NCBI RefSeq assembly: GCF_042854845.1 | Contig: NZ_AP031498.1 | Span: 3,286,001-3,350,000, forward strand | Origin: Maricurvus nonylphenolicus | GTDB lineage: Bacteria > Pseudomonadota > Gammaproteobacteria > Pseudomonadales > Cellvibrionaceae | DNA length: 64,000 nucleotides | Direction: 5' to 3' | Shown: positions 17,490-25,286 of the stretch, piece by piece | Numbering within the stretch: the first letter of the stretch is position 1 | Layout of the letters: each line of letters starts with the position of its first letter | Program-made: the position numbers and the translations under genes | The notes under the pieces: model-generated | Told to the model about the DNA's origin: nothing | What the model saw: the letters and a program-made list of their open reading frames with translations, nothing else | The model's database searches: none

Positions 17490-18086
17490 TTAGGACATGC
17501 CGTTAGTATGCTCTTCAAAATGCGGCTCCATCCGCTCTCTTACTGACACCATGGACTCACCATAGGCCTGCAATAATTCAACACCGTAAGCCAATCGCTT
17601 GTGCAAATAACTCTCCCGACGTTGCAACTCTTCTGTTGACGTCTCTCCGTCTACCCAAAGCGCTTCAACATCACGCAAGATGACATGCTCAGGCAAATAC
17701 AAAAGGCGCGAGTTTTTGTAGCTGCTGCTGCGCAACTCAGTGACAACAAAAGCCCCGCCATCCCCGGCCGAGATAGCGACCAATAAAGCTGGCTTGTGAG
17801 CAAGCTGCTTGTAACTACACCAGAGAAAGAGATTCTTTAGCGCGGCTGGCGCCATGCCGTTCCATTCTGGAGCAACAATAACCAGGGCATCGGCCTGCGC
17901 TAATTGCTGGCGTACAGCTTTAACCGCTGGATCACCAAACCCTGTGCCATTCCATTCCGGCAATGGGGTTTGGTGTAAATCAATAATTTCGGCGCTACCG
18001 GCAAAGAACCTGCTATTAATCAACTCACTGATACGGGCACTTTGGGAGCCCGCCCGCGGGCTCCCTGACACTATAGCGACCTTCAT
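17490..18086 (-). CDS. NAD(P)H-dependent FMN reductase family flavoprotein
   Basis: 198 residues with a flavodoxin-like fold. It starts MKVAIVSGSPRAGSQSARIS, the phosphate-binding loop for FMN, and contains ALVIVAPEWNGMAPAALKNL, the flavin/substrate region of NADPH-dependent FMN reductases. It reduces FMN or quinone-like substrates with NAD(P)H. Its ATG overlaps the stop of the sterol desaturase gene (ATGA), so the two are coupled; a flavin reductase could supply electrons to a di-iron hydroxylase, although that is inference. Confidence 0.87.
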   Translation of the reverse strand: MKVAIVSGSPRAGSQSARISELINSRFFAGSAEIIDLHQTPLPEWNGTGFGDPAVKAVRQQLAQADALVIVAPEWNGMAPAALKNLFLWCSYKQLAHKPALLVAISAGDGGAFVVTELRSSSYKNSRLLYLPEHVILRDVEALWVDGETSTEELQRRESYLHKRLAYGVELLQAYGESMVSVRERMEPHFEEHTNGMS

Positions 18087-19024
18087 GCAGCACCTTCAGC
18101 AGCCAGAGTATTAACCGCCTGCTTTTCCGCTGCCTTTTTCTGCTTCTGCTCTTGCTCCCAGGCCCAGGTGGGCGACTTCCACAGCAACTTCAAGCGGTGC
18201 GACCAGCTGTCGGCGTGCCACATGCGAGAGAACAATTTGGCGTAACCATGGAAGTACACTTTTAACGGGTTAACACTATTGATACGAGGGAAAACACCGT
18301 AACGTACTTCCTCTTTCTCTTCGGCAAAGGTACCAAACATACGATCCCAGATAATAAAGATACCGGCGTAGTTCTTATCCAAATACTGGCGATTAGTCGC
18401 ATGGTGCACACGGTGATGCGAGGGGGTATTCATAATCGCTTCGATAGGACGCGGGAATTTCTTCACGGCTTCGGTATGCAACAGGGTTTGATAAACCTGA
18501 ACAAAGATTTCACTAAAGAAAATCAACAACGGGTTAAAGCCCAGTACCGCCAGCGGCAGATGGAAAAACAGCGGGAAGAAACCATCCAGCGGACCATGGC
18601 GATAAGCCACAGAAATATTAAAGTGCGGAGAACTGTGGTGAACGGTATGCGTTGCCCAACCAAAACCATTCACATGCAGGAAGCGGTGCTCCCAGTAATA
18701 GGCCAGGTCCGCCAGGATAATACAACCGATAATGGTGTAACCGGTGATAGGCAATTGGGTGATACTGAAGTGCTCATACACCACATAGAAAACCGTCACG
18801 TAAAATAACGCGGCCATGACAGAGTTGATGGTGATAGTTGCCGCCAAGGTGATAAAGTTGGTAATGGAATCCCCTAACAGGTTCCAGGTAACTTTACTCA
18901 TAAAAGCGTAGCGCAGCAGTTCGACAATAAAGACGGCAAACGCCAGCACAAAGGACCAGTTATCAACCCACTGCTCCATGTAGTAAATCTGATCTTCAGT
19001 AAAAAGCGTTGTGAGAAACTCCAT
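18083..19024 (-). CDS. sterol desaturase/fatty acid hydroxylase family protein
   Basis: A 313-residue membrane protein with about four or five hydrophobic segments and the eight-histidine di-iron signature: HRFLH, HTVHH and HRVHH boxes (in order, about residues 115-225), plus a further His near HGYAKLF. Members hydroxylate or desaturate sterols, fatty acids or carotenoids with O2. ATG at 19024 is preferred over the GTG at 19027 since AGAGG lies eight bases before it. It is cotranscribed with the FMN reductase. The neighbours (TonB receptors, TetR regulators) suggest lipid or steroid metabolism. Confidence 0.9.
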   Translation of the reverse strand: MEFLTTLFTEDQIYYMEQWVDNWSFVLAFAVFIVELLRYAFMSKVTWNLLGDSITNFITLAATITINSVMAALFYVTVFYVVYEHFSITQLPITGYTIIGCIILADLAYYWEHRFLHVNGFGWATHTVHHSSPHFNISVAYRHGPLDGFFPLFFHLPLAVLGFNPLLIFFSEIFVQVYQTLLHTEAVKKFPRPIEAIMNTPSHHRVHHATNRQYLDKNYAGIFIIWDRMFGTFAEEKEEVRYGVFPRINSVNPLKVYFHGYAKLFSRMWHADSWSHRLKLLWKSPTWAWEQEQKQKKAAEKQAVNTLAAEGAA

Positions 19025-19046
19025 CACAATAACCTCTTGTTAAAAC

Positions 19047-19092
19047 AATGTTGGCCTAAAAAGAAATGTTGGGCTAAAAAGAAATATTGGAC
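19047..19092. repeat. 18-bp tandem repeat, 2.5 copies
   Basis: AATGTTGGCCTAAAAAGA (19047-19064) is followed by a copy with one change (19065-19082) and a decayed partial third copy. It lies between the GyrI-like gene stop and the sterol desaturase start, so it may form part of the latter's leader. Confidence 0.65.
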
Positions 19093-19100
19093 GCGGCCGC

Positions 19101-19736
19101 CTAGCTGCCATAAAGCACATAAATCGCGCTGGCGATAACCTGGCCAGACGTATTCACGGTATGCTCTTCAAGAATCGCTTTAACGCCACGATCGTAGTTG
19201 AGCTTTTCCCAAGCCCCGGCAATCTCTGACTGACTACGCTTACCCTCTTCCAGCAAGGTAGCATAATTACCGGCAGGTACACTGGCCGCGACAGAACCTT
19301 CGCCACGTAGCGCTTCGACGTTGTAACCAATGGTCACATCTGCACGGGAGTAGTCGTCGTTAAAGTTGTCATACAAGGTATAGGTACTCACATGCATACC
19401 GTTCAAGCGATTATGCAAATCGTAGCGATCACCAAAATCTACCCATAATTCCTGAGCACCTGCCAGGGTAACGTTGCGGGTAATACCTTCCATCTTAAAA
19501 GCGTCAATACGCTTGTTCAGATCATTCTCTGTAACAGCAGGTATTCCAGCCTGAGGGGCTGGGCTTTTGGCTAGGTCTTTCACTTTGCTGTCTTCTTGGG
19601 CGCTCGCTTGGGCCTCTTCTTGAGCTTGGGCCTGACCGCCAGGGTAAGCCCAGGCATTACCAGGCTGATAAACCACGCCAAACCAAACAACAGCAACAAT
19701 AAATGCAGAAACGACAATAGAACTAGGAAGATTCAT
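19101..19736 (-). CDS. envelope-anchored protein with GyrI-like effector-binding domain
   Basis: About 211 residues. An N-terminal hydrophobic segment (VVSAFIVAVVWFGVVY, about residues 7-22) is followed by an Ala/Gln/Glu-rich linker and then, from about residue 80, a domain resembling the GyrI/Rob effector-binding fold: VSTYTLYDNFNDDYSRADVT, IGYNVEALRGEGSVAASVPA, GNYATLLEEG and a terminal VIASAIYVLYGS. Such domains bind small hydrophobic molecules; here it would face the periplasm. The ATG at 19736 is preferred to the more upstream 19781 because it places the signal anchor at the N-terminus. It lies upstream of the sterol desaturase on the same strand. The domain call is from pattern only. 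Confidence 0.6.
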   Translation of the reverse strand: MNLPSSIVVSAFIVAVVWFGVVYQPGNAWAYPGGQAQAQEEAQASAQEDSKVKDLAKSPAPQAGIPAVTENDLNKRIDAFKMEGITRNVTLAGAQELWVDFGDRYDLHNRLNGMHVSTYTLYDNFNDDYSRADVTIGYNVEALRGEGSVAASVPAGNYATLLEEGKRSQSEIAGAWEKLNYDRGVKAILEEHTVNTSGQVIASAIYVLYGS

Positions 19737-19805
19737 AGATAAAAAACCATCATTTGAGACATTTTTGTATCGTACACACAAAAAATTAGATCCGCAACAA
19801 CAATC

Positions 19806-19819
19806 TCGAACGATCGATC
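19806..19819. promoter_or_regulatory. CGAACGATCGATCA element upstream of GyrI-like gene
   Basis: This 14-base element, 70 bases before the GyrI-like ATG, differs by one base from CGAACGTTCGATCA upstream of the TonB receptor (23636-23649). The match suggests a shared regulator. Confidence 0.5.
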
Positions 19820-20000
19820 AAATTTATAATTGATAGTATCGGCGCCAAAGCATGCAGACAAGCGCCAATTGATTGATTTTTAGACAGTTTTTTTATGGAT
19901 ATAACAAGAAACCGCCCAGGAGGGACTAAAAGTCATAAAAGGCTAAAAAGACAGGTCAGATAGACCAAAAGAACTGGCAAAAACAAGAAAGACGCTGAAA

Positions 20001-20582
20001 TCAATCTTCCAGCGTAGACAGGAGAAGTTTGGCAGACTCGATGGCGGCCTCACGATAACGCCCGCTTAACTCCAGGGTATCCATGGCATCAGCATTAAAA
20101 TAGATGCCGATGATCGCCACAGCCACCATAAAACAGCGATCACTGCTCACAGATGGATAATCAGCCTGAATAATGTCGCAAGCCTTCTGTACAAAGTTGT
20201 CGTACCAACCCTTAAGCTTTTTCTTCACTTCCGGGTAGATGGCGGAACAGGAAATCAACGCATCGGCGACAAGAATCGTCGAATCATCTGTTCGCGAGGG
20301 CTCAAAAAAGGCATCAACCATTGCTATCGACCTGCCCTCTTCCGGCAAGTCGTTAATCATTTCCTGCGTAAGACTTTCTGCTTTGGCCACAAACCTGTCG
20401 GTAAGTGCCTCCACCAGCTCATCCCGGTTGCCAATATAGTAACGCAATAGGCTACGTCTTAAGCCAGACTCCTCGGCAATACGCTCCAATGAAGTTCCTT
20501 CAACGCCGAAACGCGCCACACAACGCTCGAAAGCATCAAGGATTTCTTCGGTTCGCTCTGCTTTTACACTGGGTCTGGCCAT
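20001..20582 (-). CDS. TetR-family transcriptional regulator
   Basis: 193 residues starting MARPSVKAERTEEIL. The helix-turn-helix is at about residues 20-62: FGVEGTSLERIAEESGLRRS then LLRYYIGNRDELV. The C-terminal ligand domain is specific to the subfamily. The ATG at 20582 is chosen because it gives the usual N-terminus of the family; the open frame continues upstream into the operator region. Two palindromes of TTGTC...GACAA type lie in the divergent intergenic region, and a closely similar core lies before the TonB receptor, so it probably represses itself, the small membrane protein and the receptor. Confidence 0.88.
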   Translation of the reverse strand: MARPSVKAERTEEILDAFERCVARFGVEGTSLERIAEESGLRRSLLRYYIGNRDELVEALTDRFVAKAESLTQEMINDLPEEGRSIAMVDAFFEPSRTDDSTILVADALISCSAIYPEVKKKLKGWYDNFVQKACDIIQADYPSVSSDRCFMVAVAIIGIYFNADAMDTLELSGRYREAAIESAKLLLSTLED

Positions 20583-20598
20583 GCTTAAAAATTCCAAA

Positions 20599-20657
20599 TT
20601 GTCAGATTTGACAATAATCGATCCAGCACGTAAATTCAATATTGTCAAAAAAGACAA
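20599..20657. promoter_or_regulatory. paired TetR-type operators
   Basis: Site 1 is TTGTCAGATTTGACAA (20599-20614; TTGTCA-N4-TGACAA). Site 2 is TTGTC-N6-GACAA (20642-20657). Their centres are 43 bases apart, near four helical turns, so two dimers could sit on the same DNA face between the TetR gene and the divergent membrane-protein gene. Confidence 0.55.
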
Positions 20658-20691
20658 CTTTAAAATTTATCCCTATGTGAGTACCGCCGAT

Positions 20692-21000
20692 ATGCCACAC
20701 CACCATTTGACTGCAACCCCATTTTGGAAGCACCTGAGAGCCCCGAAACATTGGCGCAGCATGCTGGCAATCGCCATGATGATTCTGGCTACAATGACAG
20801 GCTATTACTCTATTCTGGGCTTACTGTTTTTATGGTGGATTCTGCCGGCCATTCACTTTGGCGAATTGCACTTTGTTGAAGTGATTAATATCCGCCGGGA
20901 TCCGGTGATGTTCTGGGTGATGTCGACCTTCTGGATTGTGACCAGCCTGGCGATGATTTTGTGGGATTTATATATGTTTACACTTTATATATTTCACTAA
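20692..21000 (+). CDS. small uncharacterised membrane protein
   Basis: 102 residues, starting MPHHHLTATPFWKHLRAPKH. Three hydrophobic segments are seen (about residues 24-40, 40-55 and 76-98). There are conserved-looking HFGELHFVEVINI and His-rich positions, but I do not recognise the family. The ATG at 20692 is chosen as it avoids overlap with the operators and the TetR gene; a GTG at 20677 is possible. It is divergent from the TetR gene and ends before a shared bidirectional terminator. A role in the same sterol or lipid locus is guesswork. Confidence 0.6.
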   Translation: MPHHHLTATPFWKHLRAPKHWRSMLAIAMMILATMTGYYSILGLLFLWWILPAIHFGELHFVEVINIRRDPVMFWVMSTFWIVTSLAMILWDLYMFTLYIFH

Positions 21001-21014
21001 TTTTTTTACGCAAA

Positions 21015-21047
21015 AAAAAGAAAGGGCCTTTAAGGCCCTTTCTTTTT
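21015..21047. terminator. bidirectional rho-independent terminator
   Basis: GAAAGGGCCTT and AAGGCCCTTTC arms flanked by A and T runs make a hairpin that can stop transcription from both sides, between the small membrane protein (+) and the TonB receptor (-). Confidence 0.9.
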
Positions 21048-21071
21048 GTCTGTAACGTCTATGCCGCTCTT

Positions 21072-23513
21072 TTAGAAACGAGCACCAAAGGTCAGACCGA
21101 CCGTGCGCGGCGCCGATACCGTTGAGTAACTGGTACCTGCCGTAGCGATAAAGGCCGTGGAGTTAGAGGTAATAATGACCTTGTCTTCCAGGTTTTCTAC
21201 GAACGCTGTGGCGTAGTACTGCTGTGTTGGTGAAGTCCAGGACAGACGCAGGTTGGTTTTCCAAACATCATCCACTTTACCGGCTTCACGGTTAACCACG
21301 TCGGTGTAGTACTCATCGGTGTACACCCAATCAACCTGTGGTGTCAGGTAACCGAAATCACCGATATCGAAGTCGTAGGCAATGGCACCGTTAAAGGTAA
21401 AGTGAGGTGCGTAGCGGAATTCATTGCCATTAATGTCTGGAGCTGTAGGGTCAAAGTCAATCGAAGGCGCTTTACGAACTCGCGATTCCACCCAAGATGC
21501 GCCAAGACTAATATGAAGGTTATCGACAAGCTCACTGGTAATTTCAATTTCAGCCCCTTCAATACGAGACTTCGGCACATTAAATGTGACGTTATCTGGG
21601 AAGATTCCACCCGGCAGAACGGCAGCCAGGATTGCTTGGAAATCTTCATAGTCATAATAGAAGTAACCCACGTTAGCAATAATACGATTGTCGTACCAGG
21701 AAGATTTAACCCCAACCTCATAGGAGGTTAATTTCTCAGGATCAACTTCTCGTAAAGTAGCTGTAGTGGCGCCATCAAAACCACCGCCCTTAAAGCCAAT
21801 AGAGTAATTGGCATAAGCCAGAATATCGGAACTTAAGCGATATTCAACACCAAGCTTACCACTCCAGGCATCCCAACTTTCATCTGCTTTATCAGACTGT
21901 GTACCACTTTGAGGACAAACACCATCGGCAAGAATTAAGCCTGTGGGATCGGTAAGCACTGCATTATTTTCAAACTTGGCAGGGTTTTGTGGGTCCTGAA
22001 CTAAAGTACAGCGACGGGCGGTACTTTGAATATCTTTTTCATCACGCGTGTAACGCAAACCAAAAGTCGCACTCCAATCATCAGAAATTTCGTACTTGGC
22101 GTGGGTAAACAAAGCAATACTTTCAAGATCCTGAGAGTACTTACCGTTTGCATAGAGTGAAGGATCACCATCAGGGATCAGATCCAATTGCTGCAAAGTT
22201 CGAACACCTTGCGACACAGTCAAAGAGTCAGAACCAACCAGCCCCGGATTAGCCGCAATGGCTGCAGCAGTGAAAAGACCACCATAACCGAGTGCAGCAT
22301 CAACCGCGTCTACATCCATACCCAATACTGCCGACAAGGAATCTGAGCCTTCGCTCACTGCTGACAAATCATACGCCGCAAGGCTATCGACATTTTCTTT
22401 CAGGAAAAACAAACCACTGACGATATCCAGACGCCCCATAGTGGCGTGAAGGCGAAACTCCTGACTAAACTGCTTCTGATCAGTAAACGCCTGGCTATGG
22501 GATAAACGAGATGTACTGGCATCTTCGTCGTTTTGATACAGCATATCGTGATCGATATAGCTGGTAATGGACGTCAAACTCAGATCGTCATTGATGTCAT
22601 ACTCAAACTTAACTGTTGCGCCAAGCGTTTCTGCTTTTTCGCGGCGTTTGTAATCCTGGTTGAGGGTGATTTTCCGGAAATCATCCGCTTTACCACCAGC
22701 TGCCATAAGAGGATCAAAAGCATTAACCGGCAAGGTATTGTGAAAAACGACCGGAGTGTTATCAATTTTTTGGTATTGCAGTTTGATCTGCATATCCAAA
22801 TCTTCGGTTAGCTGGAAATCTACAATGCTACGTGCAGCCTGAACATCCTCTTCCTGAACGTCATTACCAAGCTGATCTTCGACATAACCGTCACTGCGGT
22901 TACTGGCCAGCGCCAGACGACCGTAGATTTTATCCTGAACAATGGGGCCCGAGATAAAGCCTTCAATACGCTCACGATTGTTCTCACCCACAGTCACTTC
23001 AAAACCCGACTCAAAATCTTCAGTAGGCTGCGCTGAGATCACCTGCATGGCACCAGTAGTAGAGTTACGTCCAAACAGCGTACCCTGAGGACCACGCAGA
23101 ATTTCCACCCGATCCAAGTCGAACATCGCAAAACCATGGGTCTGCACATTGTTCAACAGCATACCGTCACTATAAACACTCACCGGCGTATTAGAGATCG
23201 CAGTAAAGTCGGTATTACTTACCCCCCGCAAACTCAGAATAGGTGCCGCCAGGCCGAAGTTACCATCCACAGCCTGTAGGTTAGGGGTTTGTGCACTCAG
23301 ATCACTGGTACGCGCAACGTTAACTGCTTTCAGTGAATCCGCATCGAACGCAGTCATGGATACAGGAACATCCTGTACAGACTCAGCCCGGCGCTGAGCG
23401 GTTACCACGATTTCTTCGATTTGTGCCATGGCTATATCAGCAGTCAGAACTGAAGTCGCTAGTGCAGCGGCCAGGGGTAAACGAACGAAGCGCTTGGAGC
23501 TTGATGAAGTCAT
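21072..23513 (-). CDS. TonB-dependent outer-membrane receptor
   Basis: 813 residues with a signal peptide (cleavage near IAMA, about residue 30), the TonB-box-like IEEIVVTAQRRAESVQDVPV, a plug domain (LQAVDGNFGLAAPILSLRGV, RVEILRGPQGTLFGRNSTTG) and a beta-barrel ending in GARF. It resembles the 10067 receptor in layout but is clearly a different paralogue. Ligand unknown; members of this type often serve steroid or terpenoid uptake. Its long upstream region (450 bases) has three stacked palindromes, two of which match elements near the TetR and GyrI-like genes, so it is probably regulated with them. Confidence 0.93.
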   Translation of the reverse strand: MTSSSSKRFVRLPLAAALATSVLTADIAMAQIEEIVVTAQRRAESVQDVPVSMTAFDADSLKAVNVARTSDLSAQTPNLQAVDGNFGLAAPILSLRGVSNTDFTAISNTPVSVYSDGMLLNNVQTHGFAMFDLDRVEILRGPQGTLFGRNSTTGAMQVISAQPTEDFESGFEVTVGENNRERIEGFISGPIVQDKIYGRLALASNRSDGYVEDQLGNDVQEEDVQAARSIVDFQLTEDLDMQIKLQYQKIDNTPVVFHNTLPVNAFDPLMAAGGKADDFRKITLNQDYKRREKAETLGATVKFEYDINDDLSLTSITSYIDHDMLYQNDEDASTSRLSHSQAFTDQKQFSQEFRLHATMGRLDIVSGLFFLKENVDSLAAYDLSAVSEGSDSLSAVLGMDVDAVDAALGYGGLFTAAAIAANPGLVGSDSLTVSQGVRTLQQLDLIPDGDPSLYANGKYSQDLESIALFTHAKYEISDDWSATFGLRYTRDEKDIQSTARRCTLVQDPQNPAKFENNAVLTDPTGLILADGVCPQSGTQSDKADESWDAWSGKLGVEYRLSSDILAYANYSIGFKGGGFDGATTATLREVDPEKLTSYEVGVKSSWYDNRIIANVGYFYYDYEDFQAILAAVLPGGIFPDNVTFNVPKSRIEGAEIEITSELVDNLHISLGASWVESRVRKAPSIDFDPTAPDINGNEFRYAPHFTFNGAIAYDFDIGDFGYLTPQVDWVYTDEYYTDVVNREAGKVDDVWKTNLRLSWTSPTQQYYATAFVENLEDKVIITSNSTAFIATAGTSYSTVSAPRTVGLTFGARF

Positions 23514-23635
23514 GAAGACTCTCCTCTTTCTCTATTTTTTATTTTATGGCCGCTTAGTACAGGTGATAAACCTGCTTCTCTCCTGAGCAAACGACCATTT
23601 AAAGGCTCTTATTATCGGCTCTTGACATCAAAGAC

Positions 23636-23666
23636 CGAACGTTCGATCATGATCGTCAGATCTGAC
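23636..23666. promoter_or_regulatory. three stacked palindromes before TonB receptor
   Basis: CGAACGTTCG (23636-23645), GATCATGATC (23645-23654) and GTCAGATCTGAC (23655-23666) follow one another with no gap. The first, with ATCA after it, matches 19806-19819 at 13 of 14 bases. The third matches the core of the TetR operator at 20601-20612 at 11 of 12 bases. Confidence 0.6.
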
Positions 23667-23916
23667 TATAAAACAAAAAATCACATTTGGTCAAAGGTCA
23701 GACAAATTAATTTTTTTAATTAAATTCAAGTAAATAAGGGATTTTATTTAAAATCAGTGAGTTAGGTGTCATTTTAAATGATATACAGAAAGCGGGATTT
23801 GACGTCACCTACCTAAGGTATGGTGAACATTGAACAAGCGATCAGTATTATATGGATGCAGGCCCAAAGCCTGTGTAACGTCCTCTAACCCACAGGGATA
23901 TAACAACTAAGCAATA

Positions 23917-23938
23917 CCGTGTGGCAAAGCACACACGG
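23917..23938. promoter_or_regulatory. CCGTGTG-N8-CACACGG inverted repeat before MFS gene
   Basis: A perfect seven-base inverted repeat ends 26 bases before the MFS ATG. It could be an operator or a leader hairpin. Confidence 0.4.
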
Positions 23939-23964
23939 CGATATGCCTACGAGGTCGAAACGCA

Positions 23965-25152
23965 ATGAAAATAAATACCACTAACTACAGTAACCGTGAG
24001 CTGCTCGCTCTTATCCTGATCGGGATTACCGGTAGCGCCGCGGTCAACATCCTGCCCTTTATCGTCAACGCCTTTGCCAATTCTGCAGAGTTGAATGTGG
24101 CCGAAGCCTCGGAAATTGCATCGATAGAACTGCTGGGCTTGAGCATTACAGGTATTTGTTATCGTTTCTGGAAGCAGCTGGGCAGCGCCAAAACCCAGGT
24201 CATGCTGGGCATTATTCTCTACTGCCTTGGCAATCTGGCTCTGGTGCTGACCACCTATATCGGCGAAGGCTTTTCGACCTGGGCAGTGTGGCGTCTGGTC
24301 GCCGGTATTGGGGCAGGCATGGCCAGTGCGGTGGCCTTTGCCGCCATAGCCCGGCAAAACAACCCCGATGGCATTTTTGCCATCCTGGTATTCTTCCAGG
24401 TACTTTGGTCCGCACTGGGCTCGTTTTTAATGCCAATACTGATGGAAACCATCAGTTGGAACTCTTCGTTCAGCTACATCCTGCTGTTTGGCCTGATAGC
24501 CCTGGCAGTGGCTTATCTGTGGAGCCCGGATTACAACCAGGAGGTCTACCGCTCCAGCGATGCGGTGTACAGCGAAGATGCCTTCAACCAAACACTGATT
24601 CTGGTCGCCTCCGGCATCTGGTATATCGCTTTGGGTCTATTCTGGGGAGATTCGGCCCAGACCGGCGACGAGATTGGTGCCAGCCCGGTGTTGATTGGAA
24701 CCATTTTCGCGTTCGGTTACCTGGTTAGCCTGAGCGGTAACGGCATCGCACTGTGGCTGTCTTATCGCACCGATCGCAAGCTGCCATTGATGATCAGTGG
24801 CGCCATACATGCAGGCGTGTATATGCTGTTTACCCTGTCTGAGGTGTTCGCTGACGTGTACATGTACACGTTTGCGGTATTACTGTTCTCATTGAGCTGG
24901 GCAGTCTTTACCCCCTTCCAGATCGGCCTGTTCAGTAGTGTAAAATCCGATGGCAGTTTTGCCACCAACTTCCTGCCCTGCTCCATTGTCGGCATTTTGA
25001 TTGGTACAGCCCTGGGCCCGGTGTTCAATAATGATCAAAAGCTGTGGCTGGCGATCATTTCCATTGCCGTCTGTCTGGCCCTGTATCAGTGGTATATGCA
25101 GCGCCAAAAGTACGGCATGAATGAAATGCCAGACTCGTCTCTGGATTACTAA
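23965..25152 (+). CDS. MFS transporter
   Basis: A 395-residue inner-membrane protein with about twelve hydrophobic segments, within the usual MFS length of 380-450. The segment WRLVAGIGAGMASAVAFAAI resembles the helix 4-5 region of sugar and drug antiporters. It shows no clear substrate signature. GAGGT lies ten bases before the ATG. It is divergent from the TonB receptor, so an outer-membrane/inner-membrane uptake pair is possible but unproven. A 15-bp hairpin follows the stop. Confidence 0.8.
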   Translation: MKINTTNYSNRELLALILIGITGSAAVNILPFIVNAFANSAELNVAEASEIASIELLGLSITGICYRFWKQLGSAKTQVMLGIILYCLGNLALVLTTYIGEGFSTWAVWRLVAGIGAGMASAVAFAAIARQNNPDGIFAILVFFQVLWSALGSFLMPILMETISWNSSFSYILLFGLIALAVAYLWSPDYNQEVYRSSDAVYSEDAFNQTLILVASGIWYIALGLFWGDSAQTGDEIGASPVLIGTIFAFGYLVSLSGNGIALWLSYRTDRKLPLMISGAIHAGVYMLFTLSEVFADVYMYTFAVLLFSLSWAVFTPFQIGLFSSVKSDGSFATNFLPCSIVGILIGTALGPVFNNDQKLWLAIISIAVCLALYQWYMQRQKYGMNEMPDSSLDY

Positions 25153-25168
25153 TCACTTCACCCCCAAC

Positions 25169-25211
25169 TTTGGTTGTGAGTAGCCATCAAATGCCCCTAC
25201 TCACAACCAAA
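25169..25211 (+). terminator. 15-bp perfect hairpin after MFS gene
   Basis: The arms TTTGGTTGTGAGTAG and CTACTCACAACCAAA flank a 13-base loop, 16 bases after the MFS stop. No T-run follows, so it may be a transcript-stabilising hairpin or inefficient terminator. Confidence 0.55.
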
Positions 25212-25286
25212 ATGCTGGCAGCTTATTCAACGGACGACTATGCTTAACGAAAAATACAACAACGCACGGTCTCCTATCCTGACGCT

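Larger units (their letters stand above)
23514..23964. other. 451-bp divergent regulatory region
   Basis: No gene is seen between the TonB receptor and the MFS gene. Besides the elements listed separately, it has CAGGT-N5-ACCTG (23560-23574) in the probable receptor leader and an AT-rich stretch (23670-23790). The density of palindromes suggests promoters for both genes with several regulators. Confidence 0.6.
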
